Of a DNA stretch of 64,000 nt, positions 16,405-26,254 are shown in pieces. The notes under the pieces were generated by a model. That model was not told the DNA's origin. It saw nothing but the letters and a program-made list of their open reading frames with translations, and did not search any database. The position numbers and the translations under genes were made by a program. Origin of the DNA: JAUVXJ01 sp034411995 (GTDB lineage: Bacteria; Chloroflexota; Anaerolineae; UBA7937; B3-Chlor); assembly GCA_034411995.1 (NCBI GenBank), contig DAOUME010000005.1, positions 107,806 through 171,805 of the forward strand, given 5' to 3'. Positions within the stretch are counted from its first letter, which is position 1. Each line of letters opens with the position of its first letter.

Positions 16405-17592
16405 TCACATCTCTATGCTCATAGCCACAGCCTCTCCGCCTCCCAGACACAGGGCTGCAAGTCCCAGGCTCGCACCGCGATCCTTCATGGCGTAGATGAG
16501 GGTGACGAGGAGACGCGCGCCACTGCACCCGATGGGGTGTCCAAGGGCAATAGCGCCGCCGTTGACGTCAAGTCTGTCCCAGTCCAACCCCAGTTTCCTC
16601 CCGTCGGCGATGCTCTGCGACGCGAACGCCTCGTTTATCTCCATGAGGTCGAAATCCTGGATGGCGTGACCCGTGCTGGCCATGAGCTTCTCCACCGCAT
16701 GCACAGGAGCGAAAAAGACCCACCTGGGCTCGACCGCGGCCTGGGCGAATCCAGAGATGCGGGCCATGGGCTCCAGCCCAAGCTCTCTGGCCCTCCTGGC
16801 GCTGGTGATGACGACGGCTGCTGCACCGTCGGTGATCGCCGACGAGTTGCCTGCGGTGCACTTGCCATCCTTCTTGAACGCTGGTGGAAGCTTCGCCAGG
16901 GCCTCGATGCTGGTGTCAGCCCGGGGGTTCTCATCAGTATCGAAGATGATCGGGTCTCCTCTTCTTTGTGGGACAGTGATGGGGACGATCTCGTCTTTGA
17001 ATCTTCCCTCGCGGATGGCGGCGATGGCCTTCCTGTGACTCTGGAGGGCGAACTCGTCCATCTCCGCGCGGGAGATACTCATCGCCTCGGCGATGAGTTC
17101 GGCCGCATTGCCCATGTGCCAGTTCTCGACCGGGCACCAGAGACCATCATGGACTGTAGCATCCACGAGTTCAGCATTCCCCAAACGAAAGCCGGTGCGC
17201 GCGTTCGGGAGGAGGTGTGGGCCCCCGTTCATGCTTTCCATACCTGCTGCCACGATGATCTCGGCAGCGCCGGCGGCGATAGCGTTGGCTCCCATGGCGA
17301 CCGTCTTCAAGCTGGAGCCGCAGACCTTGTTCACCGTCGTGGCTCCGACGGACGGCGGGAGGCCAGCTTTGAGCGCTGCCTGGCGCGCAGGCGCCTGACC
17401 GCACCCGGCCTGAATCACCTGTCCGGCCAGTACCTCGTCGATGGCGGCAGGGTCGACGCCCGCTCTCTCCACGGCGGCTCTGATGGCGGCACCACCCAGT
17501 TCGACTGCGGGGAGGGCTGCTAGGGCACCCCCGAAACGACCGATGGCGGTTCTTGCTGCGCTAACGATGACTACCTCAGGGTAGGTTGTCAT
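16405..17592 (-). CDS. Thiolase family acetyl-CoA acetyltransferase
   Basis: A 395-residue thiolase, catalysing cleavage or formation of 3-ketoacyl-CoA. The nucleophilic Cys91 lies in VNKVCGSSLK. GHPIGCSGARL holds the catalytic His near 350, and the second Cys is in ALCLGGGEAVAM. This last motif usually reads CIGGGMG, so the loop is slightly divergent. A good AGAGGTGAG site precedes ATG 17592. It is adjacent to a second, longer thiolase upstream (17649-18938). Confidence 0.94.
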   Translation of the reverse strand: MTTYPEVVIVSAARTAIGRFGGALAALPAVELGGAAIRAAVERAGVDPAAIDEVLAGQVIQAGCGQAPARQAALKAGLPPSVGATTVNKVCGSSLKTVAMGANAIAAGAAEIIVAAGMESMNGGPHLLPNARTGFRLGNAELVDATVHDGLWCPVENWHMGNAAELIAEAMSISRAEMDEFALQSHRKAIAAIREGRFKDEIVPITVPQRRGDPIIFDTDENPRADTSIEALAKLPPAFKKDGKCTAGNSSAITDGAAAVVITSARRARELGLEPMARISGFAQAAVEPRWVFFAPVHAVEKLMASTGHAIQDFDLMEINEAFASQSIADGRKLGLDWDRLDVNGGAIALGHPIGCSGARLLVTLIYAMKDRGASLGLAALCLGGGEAVAMSIEM

Positions 17593-17648
17593 TTCTCACC
17601 TCTGGGTTCGGACGCAACGACGCGGTGCTGTCAACCAGCAGACAGCTT

Positions 17649-18938
17649 CTATCTGCCCAGCACGGCGGCCATACCTTGCCCGCCGCCGATGCACATCGTC
17701 ACCAAGCCGAGGTGGTGATCTCTCCGCTGCATCTCATGGATGATCGTGACCACCAGCCGAGCCCCTGTGCACCCTATGGGGTGCCCCAGGGAGATCCCAC
17801 TCCCGTGTACGTTGGTGTTGTCGAGACTGAGGCCAAGTTCGCGCATACAGGCTATGGCTTGGGCCGCGAAGGCCTCGTTCAGCTCAATCACGTCCATGTC
17901 CTCGACTGACAAACCCGCTTTGTCCAGGGCCTTTCTCACACTGGGAACCACGCCCAGACCCATGTAGGCAGGGTCAACGGCCCCGGAGGCGTAGGACTTG
18001 ATGCTGACGACAGGTTCGATGCCCAGCTCCTCCGCCTTTTCTCGCGACATGAGGACCACGGCCGCTGCGGCATCGTTGATGCCGGAGGCGTTGCCGGCCG
18101 TGACGGTGCCGTCCTTCTTGAAGGCGGGCTTGAGTTTGGCCATCTTCTCCAGGCTGGTGTCCATAGGCCGCTCGTCGGTGTCGAAGACCACTGGATCGCC
18201 CTTCCTCTGGGGTATGACTACCGGCACGATCTCCTCTGCAAAAGTGCCGTCGGCGATGGCCTCGCGGGCACGCTGATGGCTGACCAACCCGAGCTCGTCT
18301 TGCTCCTCCCGGCTGATCTGGTACTTCTGGGCGATGTTCTCGGCGGTGAGCCCCATGTGATAGCCGTAGAACATCTCCCATAGCCCATCGTAGACCATGA
18401 GATCAGTGGTCACTCCGGTTCCATTCACGTCCATACGATAGCCCCATCTAGCCTTGGGGAGGCCGTATGGAGCCTGGCTCATGTTCTCCATGCCACCGGC
18501 TACGACGAGGTCTGCCTGACCTAGCTGGATCGCCTGCGCTCCCAGCGTGATGGCCTTCAAACCTGACCCGCATACCTTGTTCACGGTGAAGGCATTGGTC
18601 TCCTTGGAGACCCCACCCTTCATCATGGCCTGTCTGGCCGTGTTCTGCCCCTGACCTGCCTGGATTACGTGTCCCATGATGACTTCGTCGATCTGAGCTT
18701 CCTGGAGAGATTGGGCCCAGTCGTAGTACTGCCGTTCGAGCTCGATCATGCCGGCGCTTGCCAGCGCCCTGGGTGCATAGTTGAGGAGTTCCTTGCTGGG
18801 CGCGGGCCGCAACCCCGCGTTCTTGAGGGCTTCCTTGATCACCAGGGCCCCGAGTTCCACCACCGGGACCTCTTTCAGCGAGCCACCGAAAGTCCCTATG
18901 GCCGTCCTTGCCCCACTCACGATGACCACTTCTGTCAT
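17649..18938 (-). CDS. Thiolase family acetyl-CoA acetyltransferase with N-terminal insertion
   Basis: 429 residues, about 35 longer than its neighbour. The difference is one insertion at about residues 43-82 (SKELLNYAPRAL...EAQ), between the first helix and IDEVIMGHVIQAG. Catalytic parts are intact: Cys123 in VNKVCGSGLK, GHPIGCTGARL and CIGGGQGMA. A GGGAGG lies 9 nt upstream of ATG 18938. It is the first gene of the minus-strand acyl-CoA cluster. The insertion could alter substrate size or oligomer contacts. Confidence 0.93.
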   Translation of the reverse strand: MTEVVIVSGARTAIGTFGGSLKEVPVVELGALVIKEALKNAGLRPAPSKELLNYAPRALASAGMIELERQYYDWAQSLQEAQIDEVIMGHVIQAGQGQNTARQAMMKGGVSKETNAFTVNKVCGSGLKAITLGAQAIQLGQADLVVAGGMENMSQAPYGLPKARWGYRMDVNGTGVTTDLMVYDGLWEMFYGYHMGLTAENIAQKYQISREEQDELGLVSHQRAREAIADGTFAEEIVPVVIPQRKGDPVVFDTDERPMDTSLEKMAKLKPAFKKDGTVTAGNASGINDAAAAVVLMSREKAEELGIEPVVSIKSYASGAVDPAYMGLGVVPSVRKALDKAGLSVEDMDVIELNEAFAAQAIACMRELGLSLDNTNVHGSGISLGHPIGCTGARLVVTIIHEMQRRDHHLGLVTMCIGGGQGMAAVLGR

Positions 18939-19539
18939 ACTCTGCTACCTCCCGCCTGCCATTCGTGCTAGTGATCCCTGAGAGCGGCGCACGTAGTTCG
19001 GGCGCGCCACAACAGCCAGCAATGATACCAGATATCGGTTGTCTTAGCCAGTCGTCGGGCTACTGCGTGCAAGTGGTAGTGCGGCCCGGGAGCCACGGGG
19101 ACGCCCGGTGTGGAGCGAGCAGCAGGTGGTGGGTAGCAAGTCCGGGTGCCGGGTGGCGAGGCGCTGGCTGGCACGGTCTGGCGAATCGGGTATGGATGGA
19201 TTGAGTAGCTTCTCCGCCGGGCAAGCTCGGGTACTCTCCCGCACCCGTCACCTGTACTAGGGAAGCAACTGTGGAGGAGCGAGGAGTCAGGGGCCATGAC
19301 CTGCGCGCACGCTGATCGAGGGAGACGGGGAGCGATCTCATCGCGGTCACAGAGGCTCCCCAAGGCCAGCCCGTGAGCGGGGCGCGCTCCGGTGGGTTAT
19401 CTGACAACGGCACTGTATCGGGAGGCGACCGCCCGGAAGACGCCAGGCCCGCTACGTGGGCGGGATCCGAACAGACATACGCTCCACCGGGCCGGTCTCC
19501 GACCCGTTTGCCCGTCGCGATGCCGGATCGCTGCCTCGA
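18939..19539. other. 600-nt gap between the acyl-CoA cluster and the hybrid kinase, no gene seen
   Basis: No ORF on either strand has coding character, and there is no tRNA-like sequence. The part next to 18938 should hold the promoter of the acyl-CoA operon. A TATCAT-like hexamer on the minus strand near 19020-19030 lacks a convincing -35. The stretch is GC-rich. Confidence 0.5.
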
Positions 19540-22500
19540 TCATTCACCGAGGAGGTCGTTGATGGCCTGCTGGAGATCCTCGATCGTGAAGGGTTTAGGT
19601 AAGTGTGGGGCGTCTGCGCGTTCGAGGAATGCGCGCGTGTCGGTGCTGAGGGTGTCACCTGTGGTGAAGATGATGCGCTTCGCCAGTTCCGGATGCGTGG
19701 TCCTGACCTTGCGATAGAATCCCTTGCCCCCGAGACCAGGCATTCTCACATCGCAGATGATGATGTCGTACTCCTCACGCTCTAGCTGCTGCAGCGCCTT
19801 CTCTGCGGAGTCTATGGCCATGGTCCGGTGGCCCGTATGCTCGAGGATCCGCGCGATCACGTCCAGGATTTCCTCTTCGTCGTCTATGAGGAGGACTCTC
19901 CTGGCGGCTTGGGCGGGCGCCGCTTCCCGGCGGGGAGACTGTTCTGGGTGATCAAGGGGATGGGCGACGATGGGTAGCTCGACGGTGAAGGCCGAACCCT
20001 CCTCGGGTTGGCTTTCCGCCCATATTCTGCCGCCGTGCTCCTGGACGATACCAAAGGCGATGGACAGTCCCAGGCCAGTGCCCTGGCCGACCTCCTTGGT
20101 AGTGAAGAACGGATCGAAGATCTTGCCCACTACGTCTTGCGGGATTCCGGGGCCATTGTCAGCGATCTTGATGCGGATGACTTTGCCGTCCGTTTCTGAC
20201 CTGACGACCACGCGCCGCGGGCCCGGTGACTCCATCAGGGCCTGGTGGGCGTTGTTCAGGAGGTTGAGGAATACCTGCTGCATCTGCTGCGGGGCCACCA
20301 TGGTCCAGGGCAGGTGCTCGTCAAGTTCCTTCACCAATTGCACGTTGTCAACCTTGAACTGGTAGGATCGCAGCTCCAACGTGTCTCTCAGAATGCGGTT
20401 GACGTCTGCGTATCTCTTCTCGGCCGTTTCCTTGCGAGCGAAGGTCAGGAGGTTCTCAATGATTCGAGCACTGCGCTGAGCCTCTTGGTATATGGTTTGG
20501 AGATCTTCTCTTATCTCGGGGCTGACGTCAGCAGCCTGGAGCAATTGCGCATACCCCATGACCGAGGTCAAGGGGTTGTTCAGTTCGTGGGCGACGCCCG
20601 AGACCAGTTCCCCGATGGCGGCGAGCTTTTCGGTTTGCAGGAGTTGCGACCGCAAGGCCTTCTCTTTCGTGATATCTCTGACAGTGTGCACCGTGCCCTT
20701 GGAATGGCCTTCGGTGTCGAAGATGGGGAAGCTGAAGACGTGCAGAATCTTCCCCAGCTCAGGCTCCTCCATTTCGATCGACGTTGGCTCCCTGGTTCGC
20801 ATCGCCTGGCGGTGGGGACATGTGGGACTGGAGGGGCCCTCGCAATAGGAGAAGATCTCGAAACAGCGCCTGCCGATCAACTCTTCCAGGGGTCTCTCGA
20901 GTATTCCCGCCAAAGCCGGATTCGCCCTGAGTATTCTGAACTCCTCGTCGTAGATTGCTATGCCGTCCTTTATGGCTTTGAACGTGTCTTCCCAGTCCTT
21001 CTCACCCTCCGCTGCCTTCTGGAATAGACGTGCGTTTTCGATGACGACTGCCACCTGTCCGGCCAGCGTAGACAGGAAGCGCACAGTGTCGTCGGAAAAG
21101 GCTGCGACTTGATCGCTCTCCACGTTCAGGACACCGATGACTCTATTGCCTACCGCCAGCGGTACGCAGACTTCAGAGCGTATGCTCTCGTCAGCCATGA
21201 TGTAGCGAGGGTCCAGTGATACGTCCGGGACATTCTGCGGCAGTCCGGAGAGGGCGACCCAGCCGGTGATGCCCTCTCCTAGCGCGGTGATGATTCTCTC
21301 TCCGACGTCTGGCTCGTATCCCGCGCCGGCCGTTATCTTGAGCTTGTTGTCCTCCTCGTCTATGAGCATCACACCCAGGTTTGAGAAACCCAGCGTGTCG
21401 TGCAGGGCTCGGACAATGCGCTCCAAGATCTCGTGTACATCGAGCGTGGAGGTCGCGGCCACAGACATCTCATGCAGGGTGGACAGCTCGTCCAGCCTTG
21501 CCCGAGTCCTTTGGTATAGCTGTGCGTTCTGGATGGCTAGGATCGCCTGACCGGCCAGCGCTCTCAGGGAAGCCAGTTCTTCGTCTCCAACCTGTCTTGA
21601 GCGACTGGTGGCAGCGCAAAGAGCACCCAATGGCCGGTGGTCGAGCAGCAGAGGTACGGTGACAATGGTACCCACGTCGAGCATGTTCTGGACCGCCAGG
21701 GCCTCCCTCGTGTCGCTGATCGACTCGGCCAACTCAGCCAGCCGGTCCGTGATCAAGATGCGACCCTCGCACAGTGCCGCGGCTATGATACCACCCTCAC
21801 CATCCAGCGGGATTCGTAGCCGCGGCAACTCCACACCTGCCAGGCCTTCGATGTCCTGGAGTTGGGACCTGCTGAGCCCACTGACGGTGAGCTGTTCGAC
21901 CATCATCGTCTCTGGCTCCACGACGCCGATGGCTGCCACTGAATAACCCAGGCCCTGGACCACGGAATCTGCGATTCTCTGGAGAACCCCGCTCAGGTCG
22001 AGAGTGCTCACCAGGGAGGCGCCTGCTTGCTGGATCGCGACCAACTGCCTGTTCATGGCCTGGAGGTCCGCCAGGTGTGACTTGATCTCCTCATAGAGGC
22101 GGGCGTTGCGCATGGACACGCTGAGTTGGTCCGCGATGGCTTGCACGGACATCAAGTCTGAGTGATCGAAAGCGTTCACTTGTGCTGAGTGGATGTCCAG
22201 CGCGGCCACGACTTGTGCACCGACCTGGATGGGGACCACCAGTTCTGATTTGGTGAATGGTCTGTCTGGGAAGCCCTCCAGGTACCGGGGATCCTGTGCC
22301 ACGTCGTTGACGATGAGAGGCTTTCCCTCCCTGACCGTCCAACCGATGAGGCCCTCGTGGATGCTCTGACGGTAACCGGGAACGTGCATGTCGCTATCGA
22401 GGCCGACGTCTGCCAGTTGAACGATCTCGTCCTTTTCCTCGTCCGTGACGAGGATGGATACAAACTGGTAGTCGAAGGCCTCCTGGATGGCGACTGCTGT

Positions 22501-23664
22501 CTCTTGGAGCAGTTCGTCCAGGTTGAGGCTAGAGGTAGCCCGTCGCCCGACCCGGTTGATCACATCTAGCTGGACCGCGCGACGTTTCTGCCGTGCATAC
22601 AGGCGGGCGTTCTCGATAGCCATGGCTACATGGGAACCGATGGTCGTGGCCAGGTCCACTTGCCAGCTTGAGAATCGGCGTGCCTCCGTATTGTAGTCCA
22701 GCGCCATAAGGCCGATAATCTCCTCTCTGGTGGAGAGGGGGACCAGCAGGAGGCTCTTCACGCCAAAGGGCTCGATCCACATTGGTGGCAGGCGAGACAC
22801 GGATTGGGTGTCGAGAACGACCGTCTTCCCTTCTCTGACGACGTCGACGATGACGGGGATGTCATCCACCTTGTTGGCGGTGAGGCTGTTCTTGAAGGCT
22901 TCCCATTGCTCGAGGTCAGTGGATCCCGTAGCGAACTGCGACATCATGGGCAGCAGTGTACTGTTGTCCCTGTTGAGGAGCAGGATACTGCATCGCTCGG
23001 CCATGCACGCCTGGGCTGTCTTCTGAGCCACTGCTTTCAGCACCTCCATCGGCTCCAGGGTGGAACCGATGGCTTGAGCGATTTCGGTTAACACCGCCAG
23101 GTCGTTCGCCCGGCGCTCTTTCTCTGCGAACAGCTTGGCGCTGGCCACGGCGCCTGCCAGGTGGCGTGCGATGAGGCTCAGAAGCTCGAGGTCAAGCGGT
23201 GCAAAGGGTTCACGGTGGTCACGAAGCAGGGTCACGGTACCCAGAACGCCCGCCCTGGACAGCAGCGGGGCACACACGAGTGACCGGAACTTCTCTCCTC
23301 CCAGGGTGGCTGCGGCTTGGGTGTCGCCTGAGGAAGCATCCACCAGCATCGGGCGCCTGATATCGACGACCTTGCCGGGTGCCTGCTGTCCCACCCTGAG
23401 CCGAGGGTAGCGTTGTAGATACTCCGCCGACAGTCCCCGCTGAGTGTACAGTGCCAGTTCCTGCCCGGTTTCGTTGAGGAGATGTATGGCGCCCTTCTCG
23501 GCGCGGAGCAACTCCATCGTCCTATCGATGGCCGTGTTCAGCAACTCATCTAGATCGAAGATGCCGCTGAGGGCGGAAACGACGCTGCTCAGCGGCTCAA
23601 GGTCTCTGATAAGGTCGGTCTTCGCGTCGAGTGCTGGACCGCTCTCGACACCAGGATCTTTCAT
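19540..23664 (-). CDS. Hybrid sensor histidine kinase with five GAF domains, PAS and receiver
   Basis: 1374 residues with no membrane segment, so it is a soluble sensor. Order: GAF1 (about 37-180), GAF2 (195-355), GAF3 (375-525), GAF4 (540-718), GAF5 (735-885), PAS (890-1000), HisKA with phospho-acceptor His1026 in SGVAHELNNPL, HATPase (about 1120-1232; N box NLLNNAHQA, DNGPGIP, GQGTGLGLS), and a C-terminal receiver (1256-1372) with acceptor Asp1305 in ICDVRMPG. GAF domains may bind cyclic nucleotides, heme or other small ligands, but no ligand can be read from the sequence. The next gene downstream is a response regulator, upstream of it in position (24013). Confidence 0.95.
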   Translation of the reverse strand: MKDPGVESGPALDAKTDLIRDLEPLSSVVSALSGIFDLDELLNTAIDRTMELLRAEKGAIHLLNETGQELALYTQRGLSAEYLQRYPRLRVGQQAPGKVVDIRRPMLVDASSGDTQAAATLGGEKFRSLVCAPLLSRAGVLGTVTLLRDHREPFAPLDLELLSLIARHLAGAVASAKLFAEKERRANDLAVLTEIAQAIGSTLEPMEVLKAVAQKTAQACMAERCSILLLNRDNSTLLPMMSQFATGSTDLEQWEAFKNSLTANKVDDIPVIVDVVREGKTVVLDTQSVSRLPPMWIEPFGVKSLLLVPLSTREEIIGLMALDYNTEARRFSSWQVDLATTIGSHVAMAIENARLYARQKRRAVQLDVINRVGRRATSSLNLDELLQETAVAIQEAFDYQFVSILVTDEEKDEIVQLADVGLDSDMHVPGYRQSIHEGLIGWTVREGKPLIVNDVAQDPRYLEGFPDRPFTKSELVVPIQVGAQVVAALDIHSAQVNAFDHSDLMSVQAIADQLSVSMRNARLYEEIKSHLADLQAMNRQLVAIQQAGASLVSTLDLSGVLQRIADSVVQGLGYSVAAIGVVEPETMMVEQLTVSGLSRSQLQDIEGLAGVELPRLRIPLDGEGGIIAAALCEGRILITDRLAELAESISDTREALAVQNMLDVGTIVTVPLLLDHRPLGALCAATSRSRQVGDEELASLRALAGQAILAIQNAQLYQRTRARLDELSTLHEMSVAATSTLDVHEILERIVRALHDTLGFSNLGVMLIDEEDNKLKITAGAGYEPDVGERIITALGEGITGWVALSGLPQNVPDVSLDPRYIMADESIRSEVCVPLAVGNRVIGVLNVESDQVAAFSDDTVRFLSTLAGQVAVVIENARLFQKAAEGEKDWEDTFKAIKDGIAIYDEEFRILRANPALAGILERPLEELIGRRCFEIFSYCEGPSSPTCPHRQAMRTREPTSIEMEEPELGKILHVFSFPIFDTEGHSKGTVHTVRDITKEKALRSQLLQTEKLAAIGELVSGVAHELNNPLTSVMGYAQLLQAADVSPEIREDLQTIYQEAQRSARIIENLLTFARKETAEKRYADVNRILRDTLELRSYQFKVDNVQLVKELDEHLPWTMVAPQQMQQVFLNLLNNAHQALMESPGPRRVVVRSETDGKVIRIKIADNGPGIPQDVVGKIFDPFFTTKEVGQGTGLGLSIAFGIVQEHGGRIWAESQPEEGSAFTVELPIVAHPLDHPEQSPRREAAPAQAARRVLLIDDEEEILDVIARILEHTGHRTMAIDSAEKALQQLEREEYDIIICDVRMPGLGGKGFYRKVRTTHPELAKRIIFTTGDTLSTDTRAFLERADAPHLPKPFTIEDLQQAINDLLGE

Positions 23665-24012
23665 CTGCTCGTTCCTCTGGAGAGAGTCATGGCGAGGGGT
23701 TGCCCGTGCAACTGTCGGTGAGAGCCTTCAGCTCCTGCAACGATTGCTCTCTGAACCTGCTGAGATTCTTCTCGACGTGCATAGTGTCTTTCTGTAGCGT
23801 GTCCGGTGTGACTGCCAGGACACCAGCTCGGGTGTCTCACCAGGCAAGTGTGCCCGCCTCTTTTCCGCGCTGGCTTCGGTCTTGCTCTTCGCCTCGGATC
23901 GACTCCAGCCTCCTCGAACAAGAGAGTGTCGTCATGCAGGCCGTTCGGTGGGCCAATCATTCATCAGTCCAACCAACCGCAACTCGCGCCATCGGCCACT
24001 GGGAGATGCTCC
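23665..24012. other. Gap between response regulator and hybrid kinase
   Basis: About 350 nt. The only candidate is a 31-codon minus-strand ORF at 23687-23782 ending 22 nt before the kinase ATG, which has no good ribosome-binding site. No promoter was recognised. The kinase may be co-transcribed with the regulator from the promoter at 24674-24702. Confidence 0.4.
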
Positions 24013-24597
24013 TCAGGCTTCTCTTCCCAGCAGTTCTGCGACCTTCACCTGCAGGTCTTGCAGCTTTAGCGGCTTGGCCAGGTAGTCATCGGCGCCGGTG
24101 TGCAGGATCCTCCGCACGTTCTCTTCAGTGGCGAACCCTGTGATGGCTAGGATCTTGATATGCCGGGTTCCCGAGTCGGTCTTCACCCTTCGACAGACTT
24201 CGAAGCCGTCCATGCCCGGCAGCATGATGTCCAGGATGATCAGATCGGGGTTGAAGGTTACGACCTGCTGACCAGCGTCGAAGCCGTCTGCGGCTGTGGC
24301 CAGGTCGTACTTGCCTTCCAGGAGCAGCGCACCTTCGATGAAGGTGACCACCGTTGGTTCGTCATCCACGATGAGGATGCGCTTCTTGCTGCGACCTTTG
24401 CCAAAGTAGCCTTCGTCTATGAACATGCCGTGGCGTATGAGAAAGTCGCGGAAATCGCTACGCAGGATGCGGTAGTGTCCGCCCGGTGTCGTGAAGACTG
24501 GCAACTTCCCAGAGTCGATCCACTTGAGAACCGCTGCGTTCGTAACCTCGCAGTAGCTGGCGATGTCGCCGGTGGTGAGGAACCTCTGTCTTCTCAT
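24013..24597 (-). CDS. Response regulator with N-terminal MerR/excisionase-type HTH and receiver domain
   Basis: 194 residues. The order is reversed from most regulators: a BldC/MerR-like helix-turn-helix (about 6-45: TTGDIASYCEVTNAAVLKW ... GGHYRI) followed by a receiver (about 72-190) with acceptor Asp123 in ILDIMLPGMD and Lys in YLAKPLK. It likely binds DNA and is the partner of the five-GAF kinase encoded next to it. ATG 24597 (MRRQRFLTT) was chosen because an AGGAG lies 6 nt upstream; the frame runs 35 codons further upstream through the promoter. Confidence 0.92.
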   Translation of the reverse strand: MRRQRFLTTGDIASYCEVTNAAVLKWIDSGKLPVFTTPGGHYRILRSDFRDFLIRHGMFIDEGYFGKGRSKKRILIVDDEPTVVTFIEGALLLEGKYDLATAADGFDAGQQVVTFNPDLIILDIMLPGMDGFEVCRRVKTDSGTRHIKILAITGFATEENVRRILHTGADDYLAKPLKLQDLQVKVAELLGREA

Positions 24598-24673
24598 CCT
24601 GTCTCCTGCTCGCCTCGCCAACTGAGGCCGGTTAGCGTTGTTGGCGTTTTGTGTGTTCTTGAAGTTTGCTTCC

Positions 24674-24702
24674 AGTGTACAGGCATTCGACATGCGTGGC
24701 AA
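24674..24702 (-). promoter_or_regulatory. Predicted sigma-70 promoter for the HTH-receiver regulator
   Basis: Minus strand: -35 TTGCCA (24697-24702), 17-nt spacer, -10 TACACT (24674-24679). The leader to ATG 24597 would be about 70 nt. Confidence 0.6.
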
Positions 24703-25120
24703 TAGGAAAAAAGTACCTACTTACCGCGCCGCACGACTGTGGTGTGGCGGGCCAAGACGGAGCCCGCATGGACGCGGGAAGGATGCCTGGCGTCTGGTCT
24801 GGCCGAGCATGCCCGGCGTCGCGCCAGGAGGATGACCCGTCGGGTGCGAGCTAGGTTCACTCGGAACGATGCGTGTGAGCCGCTCGCCGCTGCGCCGGGC
24901 TACCCCCTTCCTTTCAGGAGCTGTCCGTGTGGCGCAACTCCGCGCCGGCGATTTCTCTCTACCCGTGACCACGGAGGGCGACTCACGCACGTGAGGCTTG
25001 ATGGCGCAGGAAGGGAGACGAACCGCACGAAGGGCGAGCAACAACCTGAGTCAGGTTCGGGGCACTGAGCGAGGGCGGCGTCCATGCGTTCGCAAGGCGA
25101 AGGCGAGACAGCGGCGACCC
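24703..25120. other. Gap of about 420 nt, no gene seen
   Basis: Lies between the regulator promoter and the end of the phosphoribosyltransferase gene. No ORF with coding character and no structured RNA that I recognise. There is no clear terminator for the upstream minus-strand cluster. Confidence 0.45.
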
Positions 25121-25768
25121 TTATCCGCCTTTCTCGCGGTTGATATTGAGGAGGGCCTTTACTTCTTCATCCGATGTCTGGTCGAAGACGTTGTAGAACG
25201 CTCCTACCGCCCAGAATATCTCGGGAGCGTGCAGACAAACGAGTTCGTCGACCTCCTGTCGCAGGCTCTCGATACTGTCTCTGGGTCCGACGGGAACGGC
25301 GAGGATCAACTTGGCTGGCGACTGGCTCCTGATGGCCTTGATAGTGGCGAGGGTAGTAGCGCCGGTTGCCACTCCGTCGTCCGCGAGGATGACTATCTTG
25401 CCTGCCAGTTGGGGGCTTGGCCCTTCCCCTCGGTACTCGGCCATCCGCCTGTGGATCTCTTTCTTCTGTCTCTCTGACTCCGCTTCCACGTACTCTTGCG
25501 ATACGCCGAGCCTCCTCACCAACTGGTGGTCGATGAGCAGTGTTCCGTCGCTGGCCACGGCTCCGATAGCCAGCTCTGGGTTATGGGGTGCTCCGATCTT
25601 GCGTGTGATGTAGACGTCGAGAGGGGCACCCAGGGCTTTTGCGATCTCGTGTCCGACCACGACGCCACCTCGGGGAATGCCCAGCACGATCGTGTTGGGC
25701 GTCTCCTTGTACGACCCCAGTTCCCCAGCCAGCGCCTTCCCGGCTTCGCGGCGATCTTGAAACAGCAT
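25121..25768 (-). CDS. Phosphoribosyltransferase family protein (COG1926-like)
   Basis: 215 residues from ATG 25768, which is preceded by GAGGGGGG; an in-frame ATG at 25783, directly after the upstream stop, is the alternative. The PRPP-binding loop ILADDGVATGATTLATI lies near residue 125-141, and the N-terminal IPRGGVVVGHEIAKAL is typical of this predicted PRTase group. The natural substrate is not known. It directly follows the LOG-like gene, so the two are probably co-transcribed. Confidence 0.88.
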   Translation of the reverse strand: MLFQDRREAGKALAGELGSYKETPNTIVLGIPRGGVVVGHEIAKALGAPLDVYITRKIGAPHNPELAIGAVASDGTLLIDHQLVRRLGVSQEYVEAESERQKKEIHRRMAEYRGEGPSPQLAGKIVILADDGVATGATTLATIKAIRSQSPAKLILAVPVGPRDSIESLRQEVDELVCLHAPEIFWAVGAFYNVFDQTSDEEVKALLNINREKGG

Positions 25769-25783
25769 GCTGGCCCCCCTCAT

Positions 25784-26254
25784 CTAATCTATGGCCAACG
25801 CCAGTGCTTTCTCCACGGCGTCAGCGGGATCGGTGGCAGGGATCATCCCCTTCATCTCGTCCCAGCCCTTCCTGCTCAATTGCCAGGAGCCCAGCCCCAC
25901 GACCGGAATTGCCAGTTTCAGGGCGTGTGCGATCTCCGACAGTGTGCCGAAGCCGCCACGGATGGCGATCACCGACTGTCCGGAACTGACCACGATCACG
26001 TTCCGTGCTTCTCCTAGGCCCGTCACAATGGGGATGTCAACGTAAGGGTTGGCGTCACCGCGGTTGCGGCCTGGTAGGACACCGATGGTCAGGCCTCCCG
26101 CACTTTTCGCTCCGCGGCAGGCAGCTTCCATGACACCACCTAATCCTCCGCATACCAGGGCGGCTCTGTTCTGTGCCACCAACCGCCCCACCTCCTCGGC
26201 CAAATTGGCGGTCTCCGTCGAGCAGGAGCCGTCTCCAATCACGGCCACGATCAT
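25784..26254 (-). CDS. LOG / TIGR00725-type Rossmann-fold protein
   Basis: 156 residues of the SLOG (lysine-decarboxylase-like) fold. It shows VCGGLGGVMEAACRGA (about 34-49) and IAIRGGFGTLSEIAHAL (near 95-111). The latter replaces the PGGxGTxxE of cytokinin-forming LOG enzymes by RGGFGTLSE, as in the TIGR00725 group of unknown function. Nucleotide or nucleoside-phosphate binding is expected; a specific reaction is not. It overlaps the ThpR gene by 4 nt (ATGA). Confidence 0.86.
   Translation of the reverse strand: MIVAVIGDGSCSTETANLAEEVGRLVAQNRAALVCGGLGGVMEAACRGAKSAGGLTIGVLPGRNRGDANPYVDIPIVTGLGEARNVIVVSSGQSVIAIRGGFGTLSEIAHALKLAIPVVGLGSWQLSRKGWDEMKGMIPATDPADAVEKALALAID

Noticed and set aside
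19015..19060. Promoter with TATCAT for the acyl-CoA cluster
   Set aside because: No -35 hexamer at an acceptable distance.
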